DNA of 60,000 bases from Symbiodinium natans. Lineage: Eukaryota; Sar; Dinophyceae; Suessiales; Symbiodiniaceae. The translations under genes and the position numbers were made by a program. This document shows positions 52,373 through 60,000 of the stretch, piece by piece. The notes beneath the pieces were generated by a model that made no database searches, had not been told where the DNA came from, and saw only the letters and a program-made list of their open reading frames with translations. Each line of letters starts with the position of its first letter. Positions within the stretch are counted from its first letter, which is position 1. The stretch is taken from contig CAJNDS010001680.1 of NCBI GenBank assembly GCA_905221605.1, positions 323,501-383,500 on the forward strand. The letters are read 5' to 3'.

Positions 52373-52561
52373 CGCTTGGAGGTTCATGGAAACTTCCACG
52401 AGGACCCAGACTACTTTGAGCCAAAAAAGGGCAACCTCTCTGTTTCTAGGTTACTGTTACCCTTTGTCTGGTATAAGTAGGGCAACTATAGTTGTACTGG
52501 GATGTAAGCCTGATTTAGGATACTTCTATCCCGCCTTTAGCTACCCACGAACCGTCAAGTA
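52373..52561. mobile_element. MITE family A, copy 17, with an inserted segment
   Basis: CTTGGAGGTTCATGGAAA opens it; a family E-like piece (GAGCCAAAAAAGGGCAACC...) is inserted before GGTATAAGTAGGGCAACTAT, and CTACCCACGAACCGTCAAGT closes it. Confidence 0.6.
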
Positions 52562-52848
52562 GTCACACAAAACCATTAGGGGGCCGCGAGACCGTTCTAA
52601 ACCAGGTTATACGTTATGGCCGACTGGACCTGTGAGACTGCTGCTGCGGGATGGGAGCACCTCTTTCTGATCATGATCAACGAGATGTTCACCTGTGTCT
52701 CAGTCGCAGGCTTTCGGGGATACCTAAGGTTAAGCCCCCTGACCGTCGCAGGTGTACCCGTGTTTTTGAACATAGTTCCCAAACCAGACCTCACAGAGTT
52801 TTCCCACACAATAGTGCCGCAACCCCCCCGGCACTGTGGTGCTAAGGT

Positions 52849-52874
52849 GTGACTACCCATGAACCTCCAGGTAC
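52849..52874. mobile_element. MITE family A, right-end fragment
   Basis: GTGACTACCCATGAACCTCC stands alone; no left arm was found within 250 bp. Confidence 0.5.
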
Positions 52875-53423
52875 GGTGTCTATAGGTGAAGACGTGAGGA
52901 GCGCGCCGGCAGCCTTCGATTACGCTGCCAGAACCCCGATGCCTTTCTACATGCCCTTGCTTAGCCAATAGATGAGTGTTAAGCTTTTTAGGCTTCGTCA
53001 TTTTGTAGGAGTAAAAAACTAGTAGTATACAGTCGAACTTCGTTCGTTCCTCGGTCAGTGGAGAAGTGACTGACCTAGCATTCTCAGTCTTCCTGTTTTT
53101 GTTCTTATGTTGGCCTTTAGTGAAGCTGGAACAACAAACATGATATATATATATATATATATGAGACGCGGTCAACAATACCGCTTACTTATTTTAGTAG
53201 AGGGGGTAGTTGTTGCAGCAAACGCCGAGGAACGATGGGGACGCGCGAAATTGATATTGTTATTTGATACTATTGATACTCTAGGATAAAAGTGCGGTAG
53301 GTGAAAAAGATGGAAAACGATAGGGGAGGCGCTAATTCAAAAACAAGCAAGGCTTAAACAAGTAATTTTGACGCCGACTCATATATGTACATATATATAT
53401 ATACAAACATATACTAATATACT

Positions 53424-53525
53424 TTGGGATGTTCCCCTTTATCCCAAACAGTCCTTAATAGGGAGTATAATAGGGGGCACAATAATCCCTATTAAGGACT
53501 GTTTGTATAAGGGGGAACATCCCAA
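53424..53525. mobile_element. MITE family B, copy 7
   Basis: TTGGGATGTTCCCCTTTAT pairs with TATAAGGGGGAACATCCCAA, and ACAGTCCTTAATAGGGA pairs with TCCCTATTAAGGACTGT; nearly perfect, so young-looking. Short (AT)n repeats flank it. Confidence 0.78.
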
Positions 53526-53877
53526 CATATACTGGTTTTGCTAGCTAAGATGCATAGAGCTGCGTAGCCAGTTCTTGACTTTCATCCCAATGATGTAAGC
53601 GTTCGGCTCCATGTGGACGTGTTGAATGGCGGGAGGTGCGCAGCAAACGCCAAAATCAAACCAAGCTCAACCCACACTACTAAGTCACTACAGTAGTACG
53701 CACTCCTAGCATAAACCCCAAACCCTAAACCCTGAACCCTACACCCTAATTAAACCCAAACCCTAAACCCTAAGCCTAAACCCTAAACCCTAAACGGACC
53801 CAAGGAGGTGGGAGCTCGAGCCGCTGCATGTAAAGTGGTCTTCCAGAATTGGGGGGAAAGCGCTTATCTTACATTCC

Positions 53878-53927
53878 TTTAGGGTTTAGGGTTTAGGGTT
53901 TAGGGTTTAGGGTTTAGGGTTTAGGGT
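53878..53927. repeat. TTTAGGG tract, about 7 units
   Basis: Perfect G-strand units. Confidence 0.89.
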
Positions 53928-54070
53928 CTGCAGAAGACCAAGCAAAACGGCCAAGGCTTCTTCACGTCCGTCATCCTCTTGTGCCCTAGCTGTCGTTATG
54001 GACTGGGGGACCCTCTCTCCCACAACCCCAAACAACCAAAACGAGCCTTCTTCACGGTTTGGGTTCAGTA

Positions 54071-54091
54071 GCCCTAAGGGTCCATGTACCC
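54071..54091. mobile_element. MITE family C, left-end fragment
   Basis: CCCTAAGGGTCCATGTACCC is followed after a few bases by a CCCTAAA tract; the rest of the element is gone. Confidence 0.55.
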
Positions 54092-54482
54092 ACATAGTCT
54101 ATAACCCTGAACCCTAAACCCTAAACCCTAAACCCCTAAACCCTGATACTACATGGGCACGTGGAGCCTTTGGGTACAGTAGGTTGTCCAGTCTCAGGTT
54201 GACCGAGTATCAGGGTTTAGGAACCCGTGCTCTCTGAGGGGCACACGGGGTTGAGGGGTTTAGGGGTTTAGGGTTTAGGGTAAGGGTTTAGGGTTTAGGG
54301 TTAGAACTCGCAGCTACCATGCTCAGATGCCAAAGACTCCAGGCTTTGCCTGTAGCCCTAAACCCTAATCCCTAAACCCTCAACCCTAAACCCTAAACCC
54401 TACGGCGCAAGAGTCCAGAAACAATTCCCAACCCAGGTTCATGATCGCTTTCTTGGAAGTGTGACCCCTCTTGAGCCCAATC

Positions 54483-54737
54483 TACTTGAAGGTTTTTTGG
54501 GTTAGGGTTTAGGGTTTAGGGTTTAGGGTTTAGGGTTTAGGGTTTAGGGTTTAGGGTTTAGGTTTAGGGTTTAGGGTTTAGGGTTTAGGGTTTAGGGTTT
54601 AGGGTTTAGGGTTTATAAGTAGGGTTCTAACTGATGGCGGCCAAAAGTGACCTAAATAAGACTAGAACCAATCAAAGTTCTGGTTACCCCACTTAGAACC
54701 CCACTTATAACTACCCTACCCATGAACCTCCGCAGTA
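54483..54737. mobile_element. MITE family A, copy 18, interrupted by a TTTAGGG array
   Basis: TACTTGAAGG lies left of the array, and TATAAGTAGGGTTCTAACTG resumes right of it; the right arm is CCCATGAACCTCCGCAGTA. Confidence 0.74.
54501..54612. repeat. TTTAGGG array inside MITE A copy 18
   Basis: About 15 units with one 6-nt unit. Confidence 0.92.
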
Positions 54738-54845
54738 AGCCATCCGAGCCCAAAAGCCCCAAAAGCCCCAGGCAGGGAGACTACCTTTTCTGCAAGCAGC
54801 TTGGGCTGTCAAGCTTGGATTTAAAGTTACTAAAGGGACGTTTTA

Positions 54846-54950
54846 ACTGAGTAGCTGAGTGAGTACACTTTACACCTTTGGGATTACATAATCCCCTATA
54901 GAACTGAAAGTGTACACTTTTTTGGGGGGCTTATGATCTCAGCAACTAAG
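54846..54950. mobile_element. MITE family H, copy 2
   Basis: TAGCTGAGTGAGTACACTTT and GAACTGAAAGTGTACACTTT match copy 1; ACTGAGTAGCTGAG pairs with CTCAGCAACTAAG. Confidence 0.66.
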
Positions 54951-54987
54951 ATCATGGGAACCCCTAAACAGGGAACCCGCATGAATC

Positions 54988-55102
54988 TAGTAGGCCCTTG
55001 GGATATTTTGTACTTTCCTTATTGGGATTTATGAGGATCTTATTTTAGGAACAGATCACATTTTAGGAACATCTTTCAATAGGGTTTTAAGGGCCATCCT
55101 AG
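54988..55102. mobile_element. Family J element, copy 2 (uninterrupted)
   Basis: CTAGTAGGCCCTTGGGATAT and GTTTTAAGGGCCATCCTAG are the ends. The interior GATTTATGAGGATC... is what the telomeric tract replaces in copy 1. Confidence 0.6.
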
Positions 55103-55438
55103 CAAGAATGTAGTCGGAATATGATAGGAATATACCTTCCTACCATTGAGATCTTTTAGGATTGTCTTCACTAGCATGCAACTGCCCTTTCTATGTTTGT
55201 GCTGCTGCACCACCTTTTTGAGACAGCACGCTCTCTGGAAATCCCCACAGCACAGCCAAGGAAAGAGCTGGCCACGATGAGCTTAGATTCTTGCTCGGAG
55301 TTTGGGTCGACAGGGCATTCGGTAAACCGGCTCGGTGTCGGACAGGTAGATGGTGGACTAACCAGGGAGGGTGCCGGGATTACAGCAGTTATCTTGCAGC
55401 CGTGGAAGGCTCTTGGCGGTGCGCGGGGAGAGTCACAT

Positions 55439-55475
55439 TTAGGGTTTAGGGTTTAGGGTTTTCCCTAAACCCGAA
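55439..55475. repeat. Head-to-head telomeric junction
   Basis: Three TTTAGGG units, TTTT, then CCCTAAACCC. Confidence 0.8.
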
Positions 55476-55558
55476 GCCCTACACCCGCTCAGGTAGCTGG
55501 AGCCTGCATCAGTAGAATCCTGAGCCGAAACCACAGCGGCCCGTGCCTATAATCGGCA

Positions 55559-55672
55559 CAAACCCTAAACCCTAAACCCTAAACTCCTAAACCTTAAACC
55601 CTAAATCTTAATAAACCCTAAACTCCTAAACCTTAAACCCTAAATCTTAATAAACCCTAAATCTTAATATTC
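55559..55672. repeat. CCCTAAA array with a 39-nt higher-order unit
   Basis: The piece CTAAACTCCTAAACCTTAAA plus CCCTAAATCTTAATAAACC occurs twice in tandem and part of it a third time. Confidence 0.82.
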
Positions 55673-56092
55673 AAGTAGAGCCTATAAGATCGACTTTGGG
55701 TCCCTTTGAGCCAGGAAAAGCAGGTGCAGCAACGCGAGGACGACATGAAGGATCCCACGAGCTTGCGCCCAACTGCCATATAGCTTTCCTAGGGTTTAGA
55801 GTTTAGAGTTTAGGGTTTAGGGTTTAGGGTTTAGGGTTTAGGGTTTAGGGTTCAGGGCGAAGCAGGCAGTGGTGAGGAGTCCTGCTGCAAAAAAGGGTTC
55901 AGGGTTATGCAGAAGGGGGTGGCTTGAGCTTGTATGTACCCTTGAATGTTGCTTCTACCCTAAACCCTAAACCCTAAACCCTAAACCAAGGCTTTCAGGG
56001 GAGGGCTGGGGAAGGGAAAATGAGAGCTCCCTGTCCTTCCGAATGCCCTTCGATGACGCGAGGCGAAATGGGGTGGGGGGGGGGGGGCTATA

Positions 56093-56166
56093 CCCTAAGC
56101 CCTAAACCCTAAACCCTAAACCCTAAACCCTAAACCCTAAACCCTAAACCCTAAACCCTAAACCCA
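56093..56166. repeat. CCCTAAA array, about 10 units
   Basis: It follows a run of 12 G (56077-56088) and ends at island X9. Confidence 0.9.
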
Positions 56167-56170
56167 CCCT

Positions 56171-56281
56171 GGCGACATCCACCAGGAGCTGGAGCAGTTC
56201 ATCTGCGCCGCCAAACGGCTACTTTCAGCAGCTTGTTCTGAAAGTAAATGTGGCTGCCAACGTGAGGGTTTCCGAAGTTAA
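56171..56281 (+). other. Exon-like island X9
   Basis: 36 open codons then TAA (GDIHQELEQFICAAKRLLSA, then a Cys-rich end). The last part overlaps MITE F copy 5, so any real exon would end before about 56260. Confidence 0.24.
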
Positions 56282-56356
56282 GGGTACCGTATTAGTATAA
56301 AGGGTCCTTCTATTTGGGGATCTATATTTGGGGCCCCTCATTTTCGTAAACACCCA
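56265..56356 (+). mobile_element. MITE family F, copy 5
   Basis: GGGTTTCCGAAGTTAAGGGT and TTTTCGTAAACACCC are the ends; GGGTCCTTCTATTTGGGG is shared. Confidence 0.64.
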
Positions 56357-56583
56357 CATAAGAGCTGGCGCACAGAGTTCCAACATGATGTTGGTAGATC
56401 AGGTTGCTTACTTGCATTTTGTGTGACTTCTTTATTTCAAGTAGTGCATGTGATGACAAAACTGGCAACAGCATCAGCGATGGCAACCGCCGCAGTAAAT
56501 GGCAGCAGCCTTAGTCATAGGAATGGAAATCGAAAACAGAAATGTGTAGTAGCGACAGCAATCGGAAGGGTAAGAATCACAGC

Positions 56584-56685
56584 TTGAGATGTTCTCCCTT
56601 ATACTAACAGTTCTTAATAGGGATTGTAGTACACCCTAAGATAATCCCTATTAAGGAGCTGTTAGTATAAAGGGGAACATCCCAA
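56584..56685. mobile_element. MITE family B, copy 8
   Basis: TTGAGATGTTCTCCCTTATA pairs with TATAAAGGGGAACATCCCAA; ACTAACAGTTCTTAATAGGG pairs with CCCTATTAAGGAGCTGTTAGT. Confidence 0.74.
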
Positions 56686-56924
56686 ATCACCGTCATGGTG
56701 CGTCTTATCTTTCATGATGGCGGCCATGCACCAGACGGTGAGGGGTGTGCAGGCCCCGGCGCACGTAGGAAGTCCCAGCCGCAACAGGGTTTGAGGATCA
56801 AGAAAAGGTGTAGTTCCCCACCCTCGGTGTGGGGGTGTTAGATTTTAAGCTCAACTCTTCTCCTCGCCCGGAGCATTTCTCCTCACCCGGAACTCTTCTC
56901 CTCGCCCAGTCTACTCTTCGCTCA

Positions 56925-57150
56925 TCCCTGGAGTGCCAACCCCAAAGTGTCCCTGGAGTCTAAAGTGTTCTTGTAGTGCCCAACCCCCCAACCCCAAAGT
57001 GTCCCCGGAGTGCCCAGCCCCAGAGTCTCCCTGGAGTGCCCAACCACAAAGTGTCCCCGGAGTGCCCAGCCCCAGAGTGCCCAACCCCAGAGCCTCCCCA
57101 GAGTGCCCAACCCCAGAGCCTCCCTGGAGCGCCCAAACCCAGAGTACCTT
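56925..57150. repeat. Tandem repeat, unit about 24-27 bp
   Basis: Units GGAGTGCCCAACCCCAGAG with spacers CCTCCCT or TGTCCCC repeat about eight times. ORFs on both strands follow from the period. Confidence 0.85.
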
Positions 57151-57206
57151 TACCAAGAGAAGGTGGGGATGTTCGAAGTGAATTTTTTTTGCTTTCTTTC
57201 ATGAGT

Positions 57207-57311
57207 CGGCAGCCCAGTGCTACCCTGACCTTTTCCTTTTTCGTTCTGGGTTCACTTATAAAGCAACCAACCCAAACAAGGGTTAGTATAAGATGGTTAC
57301 TGCGCTACCAA
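57207..57311. mobile_element. MITE family D, copy 4
   Basis: GGCAGCCCAGTGCTACCCT and GGTTACTGCGCTACC are the ends; AAAGCAACCAACCC is the shared interior. Confidence 0.6.
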
Positions 57312-57325
57312 GATGAGTTTTTGAG

Positions 57326-57424
57326 CTGAAAGCGAAGGTTGTGTGCGACTGTTGCGAGCAGCTGTCGCACGACTGGGAGATCCTCCAGCCGTCGCAGAAG
57401 GCGATCACGGGGTACCTACAGGGT
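57326..57424 (+). other. Exon-like island X10 with donor-like CAGG|GTAAAG
   Basis: 33 open codons (KVVCDCCEQLSHDWEILQPS) are GC-rich. The end GGTACCTACAGGGTAAAG is a reasonable splice donor, and a piece of about 25 bp containing it is duplicated in tandem (57400-57450), doubling the donor. Confidence 0.28.
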
Positions 57425-58072
57425 AAAGGCGATCACGGGGGTACCTACAGGGTACTTGTGGTATTTGGGGCATTTAGGGCATCGCATGTAGGCTTCGGGG
57501 CGCCATCAAGCTGGGCTTTATCCTCCAGTTTCCGAACCGACATGATGCGGAACAAGCACGAAAAGGCTGAGACCTGGGCGTGTTCCTACTTAGGGCGGTG
57601 ATCTGGCCTTTGCAACTAGGCCCAGATACGCGCGTTCCGAATCCTTACAGGAACTTCCGGATAGCTATGAACACCAGAGAAGCCTTCTGGCGACCTTTGT
57701 TGGATGCCACTTTGCCGGGGCGCTGGAACGCTGCACCCCTAAACCTTAAACCCTAAACCCACAATGCAAAATGATGGACACATCCGGAACGAGTCCCTGC
57801 AATGTGGCCTGAGTGTCAGCTAGGCGGGTGGCAAAACAAAAAAAGAAAACCTCAAGCCAGGAGAACCTCATGGCTGCTTCTTGCCTGCTGGGGGTTCCAG
57901 GATTGTTACCAAAAATGGGTTTAGGGTTTAGGGTTTAGGGTTTAGGGTTTTGGGTAACTGCCGCTATGCACGGCAGAGGTCTAGACGAAGAAATAAAGCC
58001 CTAAGCCACACACCCTTTCGCGATGCGCCGCCGGCGGTCCCAGCGAAAGTGCTGCTGCTTAAGCCCCAAGCC

Positions 58073-58152
58073 TGCTTGGAGGTTTCAGGGGTAGTTCTAA
58101 GTGGGGCTGTGCTTCTAACCCTGCTTCTACCTACCTGTGAACCATCAAGTAG
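58073..58152. mobile_element. MITE family A, copy 19 (short)
   Basis: GCTTGGAGGTTTCAGGGGTAG pairs with CTACCTGTGAACCATCAAGT. Confidence 0.65.
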
Positions 58153-58185
58153 TTTAAACCCTAAGCCCTAAACCCTAAACCCTAA

Positions 58186-58230
58186 ACCAACCCTAATCCC
58201 AACTTACAACTACCGGTGAGCCTTCAAGTA
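58186..58230. mobile_element. MITE family A, right half after a CCCTAAA tract
   Basis: CTTACAACTACCGGTGAGCC and TTCAAGTA remain; the left half is replaced by C-strand heptamers. Confidence 0.58.
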
Positions 58231-58318
58231 TGAGCCTTAATTAAGATGTAGGATCGCCCCATCAGGTCATGCAGCTGCTCCACGTGAACGTGAGTCCAAC
58301 GCCAGGCCCCATGGGCTG

Positions 58319-58396
58319 CGGTTTAGGGTTTAGGGTTTAGGGTTTAGGGTTTAGGGTTTAGGGTTTAGGGTTTAGGGTTTAGGGTTTAGGGTTTAG
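58319..58396. repeat. TTTAGGG array, about 11 perfect units
   Basis: Uninterrupted G-strand run. Confidence 0.92.
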
Positions 58397-58414
58397 GCTC
58401 CTTCTACCTTATAA

Positions 58415-58544
58415 CCCTTGGAGGTTCACGTGTAGATAAAAGCGGGGTTATACGTAGGGTAACTATGGTTGGAATTGGCTGCTAAAAGTGGGGTTCTAAG
58501 TAGGCCTATAACCCCACTTTTTACTACCCATGAACCTCAAGTAG
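58415..58544. mobile_element. MITE family A, copy 20
   Basis: CTTGGAGGTTCACGTGTAG pairs with CTACCCATGAACCTCAAG; the interior GTTATACGTAGGGTAACTAT is close to copies 1 and 6. Confidence 0.72.
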
Positions 58545-59300
58545 CCCAAGACCTTTCTCGCCCTGGTCCGGCCACATACTTGTGAATGCAAGATTCAACT
58601 CTACGACCAGGATGTTACAAACCCTACAAGCCCAAAGAAAACCTAGCAGCCCCTCAACGCCCTAAAAAAGCCTTAGAAAGCCCCCCCAAAAAAAGCCCTA
58701 AAAGCACGACCCAAAAGCCCTAGCAGGTGCTAGGACCCTCATCTGGTGTCCTTAGGCTCCTTCTTCGTCATCAGAGGGCCTTGAACTGTAGTTCCGGAAT
58801 CACGCCAAAGGGGTCTTAGGGTTTAGAGTTTCGGTGTTCAGTGCAGAAGGGTTTAAGGATCAGGGGTTTTGGGGTTTAGTGTTTAGGGTGTAAGGGTTTA
58901 GGATTCAGGCTTTGCGGGACAATCCCTGTCATTGGTTGAACCTGTTCGGCCGCCAACATGCATGTACGCATTACTTCGTTCAGTTGCCCTAAACCCTAAA
59001 GCCTAAACCCTAAGTATTCAGGCCCCTATATTACGCAACAGGCAGCCTGCGGTTCTTGAACCACGTGTGCCAGGAGGAGAGGCAGTACAGAGAGTAATGC
59101 TCAGGCTTCGTTGGGCCCATGGAAGGCTTAGAGTTTAGGGTTTAGGGTTTAGGGTTTAATTAGGGTTTAGGGTTTAGGGGCGCTCTTGCCAATGTCTGTT
59201 TTGTTCAGGGCACATCCATATGGATGTCTCCCGGAACCCTAGAGTCGCCAAGCATCCCTGCGTTTTCCCGGCAAACACTGGACTGTTGGGATTCTCACTT

Positions 59301-59410
59301 GGGGGTATTTCCATTTTTTTGGGGTACCGTATTGGGGTCCTTATTCTAAGGAATCCTACACTATGTGGGGATCTATATATTAAGGGTCCCCTATTCTCGT
59401 AAACCCCCCC
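59301..59410 (+). mobile_element. MITE family F, copy 6
   Basis: GGGGTACCGTATTGGGGTCC and TTCTCGTAAACCCCCCC are typical; a family G copy starts about ten bases later. Confidence 0.64.
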
Positions 59411-59419
59411 AAATTCTTC

Positions 59420-59496
59420 TACCAATTGCTTGAGAACCCCGGAAAAATAACGTTCCTTATGAAGGGGAAATATAGGGGTTCTTAAGCAAAGAGCAG
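59420..59496. mobile_element. MITE family G, copy 3
   Basis: TTGCTTGAGAACCCC pairs with GGGGTTCTTAAGCAA. Confidence 0.64.
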
Positions 59497-59585
59497 TCTT
59501 TCGAAAGGTTTCCAAGTAGTCGAGATAGGCCTGCGGGGCATTTCATGGCTCGTGGGCTCCTGCGTCTCCCTTCTTGGATGAATCG

Positions 59586-59700
59586 GGTTTAGGGTTTAGC
59601 GTATAGGGTTTAGGGTTTAGCGTATAGGGTTTAGGGTGTAGCGTAGAGGGTTTAGGGTTTAGCGTATATAGGGTTTTGGGTTTAGCGTTTAGGGCTTGGG
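59586..59700. repeat. TTTAGGG array with a TTTAGCGTATAGGG higher-order unit
   Basis: A unit of about 21 nt, GGGTTTAGGGTTTAGCGTA plus TA, repeats about four times with drift. Confidence 0.86.
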
Positions 59701-59882
59701 GTTGGTGGCCTGTCTCCCCTTGTCTCACTTTGTCTCTTCGCTGGTGTGATTGAGCACAAGCACCTCGAATCTTGTTTTTGCGTAGTCCCTGCTGGCACTT
59801 GCTGGTGAGCTACCATCGAGACGAAAGCTTCAAAGTCTCGGGTTCTTTGGAAGTTCGGACAGGGTCCAGCGTGGAAGCCCTG

Positions 59883-59996
59883 TGGTACTCGTACCCGTAC
59901 CCTTTACGCTGTTTTTTTTGGTTGTGGGTTCTCTTATCAGGTTCCCAACCCCAAAAAAGGGTAACCTTTTTGCAATATGGCTACTGGGCTACCAAG
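59883..59996. mobile_element. MITE family D, copy 5
   Basis: GGTACTCGTACCCGTACCC opens it, and CAATATGGCTACTGGGCTAC at the right end matches the family terminus. Confidence 0.58.
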
Positions 59997-60000
59997 CCAC

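Overview
The window looks like nuclear DNA of a dinoflagellate. Three things point there. A relic of the dinoflagellate spliced leader lies at the 5' end of the large retroelement (minus strand, 9303-9281), with its last 15 nt, CCATTTTGGCTCAAG, intact. TTTAGGG-type telomeric repeats, the type reported for dinoflagellates but also used by plants, are scattered everywhere. The retroelement also has an unusual pol layout that I associate with dinoflagellate Ty1/copia elements. No complete host gene, tRNA or rRNA was recognised.

Region 1 (1-9303, minus strand) is one degraded copia-type gag-pol. In transcription order it holds the spliced-leader relic and leader, Gag, a CCCH finger plus an altered zinc knuckle, two successive aspartic-protease-like segments, a cytosine-methyltransferase-like domain, a DD35E integrase, a domain with the HxD...H...R pattern of 2-oxoglutarate/Fe(II) dioxygenases, reverse transcriptase with RNase H, and a hydrophobic C-terminal tail that runs off the window. 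The reading frame changes about eight times and meets two in-frame UAG codons, yet the last 760 codons are uninterrupted. A polyprotein with both a DNA-methyltransferase-like and a TET/JBP/AlkB-like oxygenase domain is the most interesting candidate system here.

Region 2 (9.3-60 kb) is a mosaic. Unique or MITE segments of about 100-700 bp alternate with dozens of short interstitial (TTTAGGG)n / (CCCTAAA)n tracts in both orientations. At least nine families of small inverted-repeat elements, called A-J here, recur. Several copies contain a telomeric array inside them or end at one, so those arrays arrived after the MITEs. Two larger mobile elements sit between arrays: a KDZ-like DNA transposon (26.4-28.5 kb) with a largely intact catalytic domain, and a 5'-truncated LINE-like fragment (44.7-45.4 kb) whose 3' end runs into TTTAGGG repeats. 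A composite satellite block without telomeric repeats covers 22.4-24.3 kb.

Short GC-rich, exon-like islands, nearly all open on the plus strand, lie between the arrays. They could be exons of a host gene with repeat-filled introns, or captured gene fragments. This cannot be settled without transcripts. Copy boundaries and family names are read by eye and are approximate.
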